A DNA stretch of 49,434 bases from Aquabacterium sp. (GTDB lineage: Bacteria > Pseudomonadota > Gammaproteobacteria > Burkholderiales > Burkholderiaceae_C), in NCBI RefSeq assembly GCF_021768455.1, contig NZ_JAIZVX010000009.1, positions 1-49,434 on the forward strand, written 5' to 3'. Below, in pieces: positions 8,921 to 19,633 of this stretch; the first letter of the stretch is position 1, and each line of letters opens with the position of its first letter. Both the position numbers and the translations under genes were made by a program. Under the pieces are notes generated by a model, which was not told where the DNA came from, did no database searches, and saw only the letters and a program-made list of their open reading frames with translations.

Positions 8921-8963
8921 CTGTCCGCAATGGGGGGAGGGAGGGGCGCAGCCCCTCGCAGGC

Positions 8964-11819
<2,856 letters not shown>

Positions 11820-11887
11820 GGAGTGGGCACGCGGGCCGCACCGGAGGGCGCGGCGATCTCAGCGGGGTGTCTCTGCGGTAAACCGAG

Positions 11888-11893
11888 ATTTTA
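11888..11893 (-). promoter_or_regulatory. Candidate -10 element for valS
   Basis: TAAAAT on the minus strand, 68 bases upstream of the valS ATG. It is the only A+T-rich hexamer in this G+C-rich intergenic stretch, and no convincing -35 accompanies it. The rest of the 220 bases between valS and the stress-protein gene shows nothing further I can support. Confidence 0.3.
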
Positions 11894-12040
11894 GGGTGGG
11901 CAGCGCCTGCGGTGGATCAAGGCGGCGCAGGAAACGCCTGTTGCCGTCACGGAAAGGGCTTGGCGCAGGGCAGCGGGAGGCCTAGGATGGTTTCAGGGCA
12001 GGTGGAGCGCCCGCCGCCGATCAAGCTGAAGGAGCACGTC

Positions 12041-12487
12041 ATGTATGAACATTTGCTGGTGCCGGTGGACGGCAGCGAACTCTCGCTCAAGGCCGAGGAG
12101 CACGCCATCGGTCTGGCCAAGATGCTGGGTGCGCGCATCACGGCCCTGACGGTCGAGCCCCCTCTGCCGGTGCTGGTGGTGGAGCAATCGGCCGTGGCCT
12201 ACGACGTGGCCACCTTCCAGGAGCACGAAAAGCGCTGTGAGGCCCATGCCCGCGAGTTGCTGGCCGTGTTCGCCGACAAGGCCAAGCACGCCGGCGTGGC
12301 CTTTGACGGTCAGTTCGTCATCACCGACAACGTGCAGCAGGCCATCGTGGACGTGGCCGGCAAGCAGGAATGCGACCTCATCGTGATGGCGACCCATGGC
12401 CGCCATGGCTTTGATGCGCTGATCCATGGCTCGCTGACCAAGAGCGTGCTGTCGCACAGCCAGCTGCCCTTGCTGATCCTGCATTGA
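12041..12487 (+). CDS. Universal stress protein, UspA family
   Basis: 148 residues forming one Usp domain. The N-terminal strand and loop are HLLVPVDGSELS and the nucleotide-binding C-terminal motif is ATHGRHGFDALIHGS, which fits the G-x9-G-S part of the ATP-binding Usp consensus; the first glycine of the full motif is replaced by Ala. It probably acts in the cytoplasm in stress or energy-limitation survival; the exact role is unknown. ATG 12041 is chosen because GAAGGAG lies just upstream and the protein then begins at the first beta strand. The next gene starts 31 bases later, so they may be co-transcribed. Confidence 0.92.
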   Translation: MYEHLLVPVDGSELSLKAEEHAIGLAKMLGARITALTVEPPLPVLVVEQSAVAYDVATFQEHEKRCEAHARELLAVFADKAKHAGVAFDGQFVITDNVQQAIVDVAGKQECDLIVMATHGRHGFDALIHGSLTKSVLSHSQLPLLILH

Positions 12488-12517
12488 GCCTTGAAACACC
12501 CAACGAAGGAGCCTGAC

Positions 12518-12829
12518 ATGAGCGATTTGACTGCAGCCCAGAAGGACAAACTGATGGCCGATCTGAAGCTGGTGCTGGCCGATGCCGAGGCCTTGCTGGC
12601 CGCCACGGCCGGCGAGGCCGGGGAAGGGGTGGCGGAGTTGCGGGGGCGGGTGCAGGCCACCCTGTCGCAGGCCAAATCGGGCCTGATCGACGCGCAGGCG
12701 GCGGTGGTGGAGCGTGCCAAGGCCGCGGCGAAGGCCACCGACGGTTATGTGCACGAGAGCCCCTGGAAGGCCGTGGGCATCGCGGCCGGTGTGGGGCTGT
12801 TGCTCGGCATCGTGATCGGGCGGCGTTGA
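12518..12829 (+). CDS. DUF883 (ElaB/YqjD/YgaM) membrane-anchored protein
   Basis: 103 residues. A long amphipathic, Ala-rich helical region (about 1-75) is followed by a C-terminal membrane anchor with the family signature ESPWKAVGIAAGVGLLLGIVIGRR. The E. coli relatives YqjD, ElaB and YgaM are inner-membrane, stationary-phase proteins reported to bind ribosomes. ATG 12518 follows AAGGAG. The order DUF883, holin-like protein, YqjK-like protein matches the yqjDEK arrangement of enterobacteria. Confidence 0.9.
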   Translation: MSDLTAAQKDKLMADLKLVLADAEALLAATAGEAGEGVAELRGRVQATLSQAKSGLIDAQAAVVERAKAAAKATDGYVHESPWKAVGIAAGVGLLLGIVIGRR

Positions 12830-12859
12830 GCCTGATGCGGGAGCCTGTGAGGTGTGAAC

Positions 12860-13318
12860 ATGGCCGAGCCTGATCGGCATGCTGGCGCTGCGGTGCCTGG
12901 TTGGGGGCGCGGCCTGCTGGGCTCGGTGCAGGGCCTGGCCAGCACCCTTTTGGACATCGGTCACACCCGACTGGCCTTGCTGGCCATCGAGGTGGAAGAG
13001 GAAAAGCGTCGGCTGCTGGCGGTGCTGGCCTGGGGGGCCGTGGCGCTCCTGCTGGGCTGCATGGCCCTGCTTTTTGGTGCCCTGACCCTCACCATGGTGT
13101 TCTGGGAAACCCACCGCCTGCTTGCGCTGGGCGGCGTGAGCGCTTTGTTCGCGCTGGCCGCCGTGGGCGCGGTTTGGCAGGTGAAGGCCTGGGCCAGGCC
13201 CCCGGAAGGCGGCGCCCTCGCGGCATCGCTGGCGGAATTGCAGGCAGACGTCGCCGCCTTGTCGGCCGCGGCGAAGGCGGCGGGGCGTGGGGCTGCATCG
13301 CATGAGGGTGGGCCGTGA
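12860..13318 (+). CDS. YqjE-type (phage holin superfamily 6) membrane protein
   Basis: 152 residues. A soluble N-terminus precedes the block LLDIGHTRLALLAIEVEEEKRR, then two close membrane helices (about 55-80 and 87-108). This is the pattern of the YqjE/Phage_holin_3_6 family. Despite the name it is a chromosomal protein that accompanies DUF883 proteins, with no lysis function shown. ATG 12860 is preferred over a GTG two codons upstream. Its stop overlaps the next gene's start. Confidence 0.85.
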   Translation: MAEPDRHAGAAVPGWGRGLLGSVQGLASTLLDIGHTRLALLAIEVEEEKRRLLAVLAWGAVALLLGCMALLFGALTLTMVFWETHRLLALGGVSALFALAAVGAVWQVKAWARPPEGGALAASLAELQADVAALSAAAKAAGRGAASHEGGP

Positions 13319-13761
13319 TGCGATCCGGGCTTTTTCACCCGCGCAGTGACTTCGCGTTGGCACGGCGCAAACAGGCCTTGTTGGCCCGCAGTGCGGTGCT
13401 GAGGCGTCAGTGTGCAGTGCAGGCCGAGGTGTTGCTGAAACCGGCTTGTGCTTGGGGGGACCGTGCGGGCCGACTGATGCAGGGGGTGAAGGGCCACCCC
13501 TGGCTTGCGGCGGGGGCGGTTGTGGGCCTGCTGGCCCTGTGCAGGCGAGTGGCGCCGCGGGGCGGCGGTGGTGCGTTGCGCACGCTGCTGGAGGCCTGGG
13601 CTCTGGCACGCCGCTGGGGGCCTTGGGGGCTCATGGTGTGGCGCGCGATGGCGGGAACGAATTCGGGGCCGCAGCCCGAACCGACCGACGGCTGTGAGCC
13701 GGGTCAGGGGTGGGCGGCCGACGGTGCGGGGCTGGAGGGCAGGAAGCCCACGGTGGGTTGA
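13318..13761 (+). CDS. YqjK-like small protein
   Basis: About 147 residues. The N-terminal helix ALARRKQALLARSAVLRRQ resembles the YqjK-like family, and one hydrophobic segment (about 62-75) follows. The C-terminal 50 residues look unstructured, rich in Gly, Trp and Pro. ATG 13318 overlaps the preceding stop (GTGATG), so translation is probably coupled. The last 58 bases overlap the 3' end of the metallopeptidase gene on the other strand. The call rests mainly on position in the yqjDE-type operon. Confidence 0.6.
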   Translation: MRSGLFHPRSDFALARRKQALLARSAVLRRQCAVQAEVLLKPACAWGDRAGRLMQGVKGHPWLAAGAVVGLLALCRRVAPRGGGGALRTLLEAWALARRWGPWGLMVWRAMAGTNSGPQPEPTDGCEPGQGWAADGAGLEGRKPTVG

Positions 13762-14843
13762 TCGGCGGCCTGAAAGCGCTGGATGCGTTCTGCATCGGCC
13801 GGGTGGGAGCGGAAGGCGATGCCCAGCGTCTGGGCCAATGGGGTGCTGGTGCCATCGCGGTCGGCATGGGGCCCGGTGGGGCCTTGATGGGCCTGAGCGC
13901 CTGCCGTGGCGTGGAGGCGCTCGAACAGCGTTGCCATCACCGAGGGGCGGATCTGGCTGGCGCGCAGCCAGGCGATGGCCTCGTTGTCGGCTTCCCGTTC
14001 GAAATCGCGGGAGTAGGCCATCTGGCCCAGCAGGACCGGGGCGGTGCTCAGCAAGGTGCTCACATCGCCCAGCGCCAGCGCGGCCACCGTGCCCAGCACG
14101 CTGGCCTGCACCAGGCTGCGCGTGCCGTGCCGCAGGTGAACGTGTCCGGTTTCGTGGCCCAGCACGCCGAGCAGGATGTCGGGGCGATCGGCCAGCAACT
14201 GGACCAGCTCGTCGGTGACGACGATGGTGCCGCCTGGCAGCGCGAAGGCATTGGGGCCCATGTGGGAGCGCCGGAACTGCAGCGAGACCCCGGGCGCATT
14301 GCCGCGCGGGAAGCGCAGGCCACGAGCCCGGGCATAGCCCTCGCGGATGGCCGCCTGCTGCGCAGGATCGAGCCGAGAGGGGCCGAGCAGGCGGCCTTCC
14401 ATGGCCGCCAGGGCGGTGTCGCCGATTTGGCGTTCGACCTGGCCCGGGATGAGGGCCGTCACTGCCTGCGAGGCCAGCGGCAGTCCCCACCGGTAGGCCG
14501 ACAGGGTGACGGCCAACAGCAAGGCGGTGGCCAGCAAGGCCCAGCGCCAGCTCTGCTGCGCGCGCACGACCAGCGATTCACCCAGGCCTGTCTGGGCGAC
14601 CCAGTCGTCCCACTGGGCGGATTCCAGGGCTTGCACGCTGCCGCCGCCTGGCAAGTGGGCCAGCCGTGGCCCGTGGCGGGTGCGTTCGGGCCACTGCACC
14701 TGGCGCAAGGGCGCCTGGCGCATCAAGGTCTTGCCGGCAATCTGGAGCATCTCGCCTTCGCACCAGAGCAGGACTTCGTGGACGGCGCCGCTGTGCCCGT
14801 CGAAGTAGCGGGCCGGGATGCGGGGCGAGGCCGGTTCGGGCAT
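13704..14843 (-). CDS. M48 family metallopeptidase, membrane-anchored
   Basis: 379 residues. The N-terminal region (about 1-85) resembles a small beta domain seen in M48 proteins that accompany DUF898 proteins. A membrane helix lies at about 95-115. The peptidase domain carries the zinc motif HETGH (with VLGHETGHVHLRHG) and the third ligand in the EREADNEA block. M48 enzymes (HtpX, BepA/LoiP, Ste24) degrade or process envelope proteins; the substrate here is unknown. The start codon overlaps the stop of the upstream DUF898 gene (ATGA), so the two probably form one functional unit. Confidence 0.88.
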   Translation of the reverse strand: MPEPASPRIPARYFDGHSGAVHEVLLWCEGEMLQIAGKTLMRQAPLRQVQWPERTRHGPRLAHLPGGGSVQALESAQWDDWVAQTGLGESLVVRAQQSWRWALLATALLLAVTLSAYRWGLPLASQAVTALIPGQVERQIGDTALAAMEGRLLGPSRLDPAQQAAIREGYARARGLRFPRGNAPGVSLQFRRSHMGPNAFALPGGTIVVTDELVQLLADRPDILLGVLGHETGHVHLRHGTRSLVQASVLGTVAALALGDVSTLLSTAPVLLGQMAYSRDFEREADNEAIAWLRASQIRPSVMATLFERLHATAGAQAHQGPTGPHADRDGTSTPLAQTLGIAFRSHPADAERIQRFQAADQPTVGFLPSSPAPSAAHP

Positions 14844-16099
14844 CAGAGGCCGACGTCCACGCCGATGAGGTCAGCCGCGAAATCGCCGGCAGCGTCGTTT
14901 TGCGCTGGGCTGGCCCTGGCCATGAGTTGCTCTGGGCTCAGGCGGCTGATGACTTCGATGGCATGCAGCTTCAGGCGCGTCATGGCCACCAGGGCGAAGG
15001 GCCAGTACAGCCCCAGGGTGAGGGCGAGCAGAAACAGGTTCACGGCGCTGACCCTGGCGACCGCCCCCACGTGGAGGTGGCCCTTGAAGCGCATCTGGCG
15101 GTTGCCGGTGCGGCCCCAGACGAGGTTGTGCATGCGTGAGGTGTAGAAGGCGCCGACGAGGAACTGGGTGAGCAGCCCGAAGCCGATCAGCAGGATGCTC
15201 GCTTGCCCCAGGAGGGCGGTCCAGACCTCCGGGGTGCCGGGTGACCGCAGGCTCAGGCCGCTGCGCGCCAGCATCACGGCCAGCATGCCGCCCAGCAGCA
15301 CCAGCGCACCCAGCCCGAGCAGGCTGGTTTGCAGGAAGACCCGGGAGACATCGCCAAAACCTGCCTTGAACTGCGTCTGCAGTTGCCCGAGCGTGTAGTG
15401 GCTGTGTTGGTAGCGCTTGAGTCGCCACCAGGTGTAGGGACCGATGAGGGCCAGCATCAGCAGCATGGCCAGGCCGATGAGCAGGCTGGCCACATGGCCC
15501 AGGGCCTGCCCCAGGAAGGGCATGATCACGGCCATCAGGACCCCGGTACCGATCACCAGGGCCATGGGGGTGAGGAAGACGAGGTAGGCGTCTTTCAGGG
15601 AGCCGTTGAAGCCCATTCGCAGGCCGCGCCAGCTGGTGTTGCCCATGCGGAACTGCAGCGACGCCCGGAACAGTGCAGGCCAGATGGCCGCCAGGATCAG
15701 GCCGGCGAGGCCACTGGCCAGGGGCGAGGTCTGACCCGCCAGGCTGTAGACGGCCATGAGTGCGGCCACCAGCAGGAAGCCGCGGAAGCTCTGGCGGGCG
15801 TCGGCGTGGTAGGCCAGGGGGTAGCCGGCGACGATGGTGTTGCCGTAGAAGTAGCGCAGTTTGCGCACCTTGGCCCACGGGTAGTAGAGGCCCAGGGTGA
15901 GCAGCATCAAGAGGAGGTTGACGATCCAGATGCGGAAGTACTCGCTGCCGGAGCCGGTGAAGATGATGTCGTGGTGACTGAGCTCACGGCGAGACGGCGG
16001 GATGTCGATGGTGAGCGGTGTGTTCTCGAAGCCGCCCGGTGCGGATGGGGGCGTGGCAGAGGGCCTGCGAGGCGGCCCTGCCGGTGGCGATGTCTGCAT
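14843..16099 (-). CDS. YjgN/DUF898 family polytopic membrane protein
   Basis: About 418 residues from the ATG at 16099, which follows AGGGAC. An in-frame ATG at 16189 would add 30 residues unlike the family. A Pro-rich N-terminus of about 45 residues is followed by the DUF898 start (FTGSGSEYFRIWIVNLLLMLLTLGLYYPWAKVR, described in parts), with at least six to eight membrane helices. The related block NLFLLALTLGLYWPFALV recurs near the C-terminus, an internal repeat typical of the family. The function of YjgN/DUF898 is unknown. Close coupling to an M48 peptidase gene is common in betaproteobacteria and suggests envelope quality control (inference). Confidence 0.86.
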   Translation of the reverse strand: MQTSPPAGPPRRPSATPPSAPGGFENTPLTIDIPPSRRELSHHDIIFTGSGSEYFRIWIVNLLLMLLTLGLYYPWAKVRKLRYFYGNTIVAGYPLAYHADARQSFRGFLLVAALMAVYSLAGQTSPLASGLAGLILAAIWPALFRASLQFRMGNTSWRGLRMGFNGSLKDAYLVFLTPMALVIGTGVLMAVIMPFLGQALGHVASLLIGLAMLLMLALIGPYTWWRLKRYQHSHYTLGQLQTQFKAGFGDVSRVFLQTSLLGLGALVLLGGMLAVMLARSGLSLRSPGTPEVWTALLGQASILLIGFGLLTQFLVGAFYTSRMHNLVWGRTGNRQMRFKGHLHVGAVARVSAVNLFLLALTLGLYWPFALVAMTRLKLHAIEVISRLSPEQLMARASPAQNDAAGDFAADLIGVDVGL

Positions 16100-16201
16100 G
16101 GTGTCCCTGAATTTGGATTTGAATGGGGCAGTGTGCGCCCTGAAGCCGGACGCGGCACCGCTGGCGCCGACCTTCTCGCGGCGCGACATCGCCAGGGCGC
16201 C

Positions 16202-16207
16202 TACAAT
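16202..16207 (+). promoter_or_regulatory. Candidate -10 element of uvrD
   Basis: TACAAT, ending six bases before the uvrD ATG at 16214, so the expected first transcribed base is the A of the start codon. No Shine-Dalgarno sequence lies in the gap (TTTTCA), consistent with a leaderless message. The -35 region is weak. Confidence 0.35.
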
Positions 16208-16213
16208 TTTTCA

Positions 16214-18691
16214 ATGACTGATCACACTGCGTCCGAGGGATTGTTCCCCCAAGCGGCTCCGGCCGGCAATTCCCCCATGCTGGTGGGCCTCAACCCAGAG
16301 CAACTCGCCGCGGTGACCGCGCCGCCCGGGCCCGCCCTCATCCTGGCGGGTGCGGGCTCCGGCAAGACCCGGGTGCTGACCACCCGCATTGCCTGGCTGC
16401 TGCAGACCGGCCAGGTCTCGCCGGGCGGCATCATGGCCGTGACCTTCACCAACAAGGCAGCCAAGGAGATGCAGGCGCGCCTTCAGGCCATGCTGCCGTT
16501 GAACACGCGGGCCATGTGGATCGGCACCTTCCACGGGCTGTGCAACCGCTTCCTGCGGGCCCACGCCAAGCTGGCCGGCCTCCCGCAGGCCTTCCAGATC
16601 CTGGACACGCAGGATTCGCTGTCGGCCGTCAAGCGCATCATCAAGGCGCTGAAGTTCGACGAAGAAAAGTGCGTGCCCAAGGCCACGAGCTACTTCATCG
16701 CCAACGCCAAGGACAGTGGCCTGCGCCCCAAGGACATCCAGCCCCGTGACGAGGTGGGCCGCATGCAGCTGGCCGTGTACGAGGCCTACGAAGACCAGTG
16801 CCAGCGCGAGGGCGTGGTCGACTTTGCCGAACTGATGCTGCGCACCTACGAGATCATGCGCGATCACCCCGAGGTGCGCGAGCACTACCAGCGCCGCTTC
16901 AAGCACATCCTGGTCGACGAGTTCCAGGACACCAACAAGCTGCAATACGCCTGGCTCAAGGTCTTTGCCGGCAACCCGGCGCAAACGGGCAACAGCGTGT
17001 TCGCCGTGGGCGACGATGACCAGAGCATCTACGCCTTCCGTGGGGCCCAGGTGGGCAACATGGCCGATTTCGAGCGCGAGTTCCGCGTGCCCCGCGTGAT
17101 CAAGCTGGAGCAGAACTACCGCAGCTTCGGTCACATCCTCGACGCGGCCAATGCCCTGATCTCGCAAAACAGCAAGCGCCTGGGCAAGAACCTGCGCACC
17201 GATGCCGGACAGGGTGAGCCCATCCGCATCAACGAGTCGGCCAGCGATTACGCCGAAGCCCAGTGGGTGGTGGACGAGGCCCGGCAGTTCAAGCGCGAGG
17301 GCCAGCCCCTGCACGAGGTGGCGGTGCTCTACCGCAGCAATGCGCAGTCGCGGGTGATCGAATCGGCGCTGTTCAACGCGGGGGTGCCTTACAAGGTGTA
17401 CGGCGGCCTGCGCTTCTTCGAGCGTGCCGAAGTGAAGCACGCGCTGGCTTACCTGCGCCTGATCGAGAACCCCAACGACGACACCAGCTTCCTGCGGGTG
17501 GTGAACTTCCCGACCCGCGGCATCGGGGCACGCAGCGTGGAGCTGCTGCAGGATGCCGCCCGATCGAGTGCGCGCAGCCTGTCGCAAAGCGTGACGGCGG
17601 TGCCGGGCAAGACGGGCGCCAACCTGCAGGGCTTCGTGGCCCTGATCGATGCCATGCGAGAGGCCACGCGTGGCCTGACGCTGCGCCAGATCATCGAGCA
17701 CGTGGTGGCGTCGTCCGGCCTGTCGGACTTCTACCGCAACGAGAAAGAGGGCCAGGAGCGGCTGGAAAACCTGGCCGAACTGGTGAACGCGGCAGAGGCC
17801 TTCGTGACGCAGGAAGGCTTTGGCAAGGACGCCGTGGCCCTGCCGGTGGACGAGCCCGCGGGCACCATTGCAGAGGGGCTGCCTACGGCGGTGGCCGCGG
17901 TCGACACCCTGCCGGATGCGGAGACGGGCGAGATCATCTCGCCGCTGCTGGCCTTCCTCACGCACGCCTCGCTGGAGGCGGGCGACAACCAGGCGCAGGC
18001 TGGCCAGGACGCCGTGCAGCTGATGACCATCCATGCCGCCAAGGGCCTGGAGTTCAACAACGTCTTCCTGACGGGCCTCGAGGAGGGGCTGTTCCCGCAC
18101 GAGAACTCGGCCACCAGCACCGAAGGCCTGGAAGAAGAGCGGCGCCTGATGTATGTGGCCATCACGCGGGCCCGCCAGCGCCTGCACATCAGCTTTTGCC
18201 AGACGCGCATGCTGCATGGCCAGACGCGCTACAACATCAAGAGCCGCTTCCTCGACGAGCTGCCCGAGGCCTCGCTGAAGTGGCTCACGCCGCGCAACCA
18301 AGGCTTTGGCTCGGGCTTTGCCAAGACCTACCAGGACGCTTGGTCGACCGGCAAGGGCATGGGCTCGGTGGTGGGGGCCGGGGCGCAACCCTGGCGGCAA
18401 GGTGGATCCAGTGGATCCGGCTATGGTGGTGGCCGCAGCGCTCAGCCCTGGGGTGGGAAGAAGGAAGACGACTTCAAGGACCTCACCGCGCCGCTGCCGA
18501 GCAAGATGGCCCAGGCCAAGACCGAAGCGGGCTTCAAGGTGGGGCAAGCCGTGTTCCACAACAAGTTCGGCGAGGGGGTGGTGCTGACGCTGGAAGGCAG
18601 TGGCCCGGATGCACGCGTGCAGGTCAACTTTGGCCGCCATGGCGTGAAATGGCTGATGCTGAGTGTGGCAAAGCTGACACCCATCGAGTGA
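16214..18691 (+). CDS. uvrD: ATP-dependent DNA helicase UvrD/PcrA type
   Basis: 825 residues, a superfamily 1A 3'-5' helicase for nucleotide excision and mismatch repair. The Q motif is LNPEQLAAV, Walker A is AGAGSGKTR (about 47-55), motif II is DEFQDTN, and motif III is GDDDQSIYAFRGA. Then come QNYRS (motif IV), MTIHAAKGLEF (motif V) and YVAITRARQRL (motif VI). A Gly/Ser-rich linker leads to the C-terminal Tudor-like domain (about 770-825, GQAVFHNKFGEGVV), which binds RNA polymerase in relatives. ATG 16214 is chosen from family N-termini; reading-frame extension further upstream is antisense to the DUF898 gene. The next in-frame ATG (16277) is the alternative start. Confidence 0.95.
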   Translation: MTDHTASEGLFPQAAPAGNSPMLVGLNPEQLAAVTAPPGPALILAGAGSGKTRVLTTRIAWLLQTGQVSPGGIMAVTFTNKAAKEMQARLQAMLPLNTRAMWIGTFHGLCNRFLRAHAKLAGLPQAFQILDTQDSLSAVKRIIKALKFDEEKCVPKATSYFIANAKDSGLRPKDIQPRDEVGRMQLAVYEAYEDQCQREGVVDFAELMLRTYEIMRDHPEVREHYQRRFKHILVDEFQDTNKLQYAWLKVFAGNPAQTGNSVFAVGDDDQSIYAFRGAQVGNMADFEREFRVPRVIKLEQNYRSFGHILDAANALISQNSKRLGKNLRTDAGQGEPIRINESASDYAEAQWVVDEARQFKREGQPLHEVAVLYRSNAQSRVIESALFNAGVPYKVYGGLRFFERAEVKHALAYLRLIENPNDDTSFLRVVNFPTRGIGARSVELLQDAARSSARSLSQSVTAVPGKTGANLQGFVALIDAMREATRGLTLRQIIEHVVASSGLSDFYRNEKEGQERLENLAELVNAAEAFVTQEGFGKDAVALPVDEPAGTIAEGLPTAVAAVDTLPDAETGEIISPLLAFLTHASLEAGDNQAQAGQDAVQLMTIHAAKGLEFNNVFLTGLEEGLFPHENSATSTEGLEEERRLMYVAITRARQRLHISFCQTRMLHGQTRYNIKSRFLDELPEASLKWLTPRNQGFGSGFAKTYQDAWSTGKGMGSVVGAGAQPWRQGGSSGSGYGGGRSAQPWGGKKEDDFKDLTAPLPSKMAQAKTEAGFKVGQAVFHNKFGEGVVLTLEGSGPDARVQVNFGRHGVKWLMLSVAKLTPIE

Positions 18692-18809
18692 CAGACGGGC
18701 CTTCCTGTGAAGGAGCGTAAAGATGGCGGGAATGGGCGGGGTGATCCGGGTTTGTGCGGGGTAGGGCGGTTCCACAATCGGGCCATCTCCACATCCGGTC
18801 TGAACCGTC

Positions 18810-19595
18810 ATGCAAGACGCCCGTTTCTCCTCACGCGACACCATGGTGTCAAAGCCCCTGATCCGTCGCCACCGTCTGGGCTTGGCCGTTGCTTTGCTGG
18901 CCCTGGGAGGTGTCATGGCACCCCAGGCGCAGGCCTATCAATTCAACAGCCTGGAGGCACTCGGCTCCCAGGGCAATTTCGAGCTGCTGGCCAAGGACCT
19001 CAGTGCCGCCCTGGCGCTCAAACCCATGGCCCCCGCGGCCGGTTTGGGCCTGCTGGGATTTGACCTGGGCGTGACCACCAGCGTCACCCAGCTCAGCAGC
19101 GTGGCCGTGCTGGAGCGGGCCGCCGGCACCACGCGGGTCCCAGGCAATCTGCCCGTGGTGGGCGTGCGCGCGGCCAAGGGCCTGCCCTTTGGCTTCGATG
19201 TGGGGGTGGGCTACAGCGCGATCCCCGGCACGTCGGTGCGGGCCAGCAGCGGCGAGCTGAAGTGGGCCTTCGTCTCGGGCGGCCTGCTGATGCCGGCGGT
19301 GGCCGTGCGCGGCTTCTACACCCAGGCCAGCGGGTTGGGGCGCATGAGCCTGCGCAGCCGCGGGGTGGACCTGTCGGTCTCCAAGGGCATTGCGATGGTC
19401 ACGCCTTATGCGGGCGTGGGGGTGGTGCAGTCGACCGCCACCACCAGCGATGGCACCTGGTCCAAGGCCTCCTACTACCAGCCTCGCGTGTTTGCCGGGG
19501 CCAACCTCAATCTCCTGCTGCTCAATGTGGCGGCCGAGGTCGACAAGACGGGCGAAGACACCAGCTACCAGGTCAAACTGGGTTTGCGCTTCTGA
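18810..19595 (+). CDS. Conserved exported protein, probable outer-membrane beta-barrel
   Basis: 261 residues, or 250 from the ATG at 18843, which gives a neater signal peptide ending AQA before YQF. The mature protein is rich in alternating hydrophobic and polar residues and glycine (for example DVGVGYSAIPGTSV and VTPYAGVGVVQSTAT) and ends in YQVKLGLRF. A terminal Phe after alternating residues is the classic Bam-recognised C-terminus of outer-membrane barrels. I do not recognise a named family. Neither start has a clear ribosome site. It stands alone between uvrD and the two-component genes. Confidence 0.6.
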   Translation: MQDARFSSRDTMVSKPLIRRHRLGLAVALLALGGVMAPQAQAYQFNSLEALGSQGNFELLAKDLSAALALKPMAPAAGLGLLGFDLGVTTSVTQLSSVAVLERAAGTTRVPGNLPVVGVRAAKGLPFGFDVGVGYSAIPGTSVRASSGELKWAFVSGGLLMPAVAVRGFYTQASGLGRMSLRSRGVDLSVSKGIAMVTPYAGVGVVQSTATTSDGTWSKASYYQPRVFAGANLNLLLLNVAAEVDKTGEDTSYQVKLGLRF

Positions 19596-19633
19596 ATTTC
19601 AGGGCGCCCGGTCTTTGCAGGGCCTGAGCCCGA

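Noticed and set aside
6150-8930. 926-codon minus-strand open frame opposite pilQ and aroK
   Set aside because: Shadow of two well-identified genes in high-G+C DNA.
11910-11945. Possible FNR/ANR box before the universal stress gene
   Set aside because: Only one half site (GATCAA) is present; no symmetric partner at the right spacing.
12860-13318. Prophage holin
   Set aside because: The domain name comes from a phage family, but the context is the chromosomal yqjDEK-type set and no other phage genes are present.
15329-16213. Upstream extension of the uvrD frame
   Set aside because: It is antisense to the DUF898 gene and lacks helicase homology; the family N-terminus fits ATG 16214.
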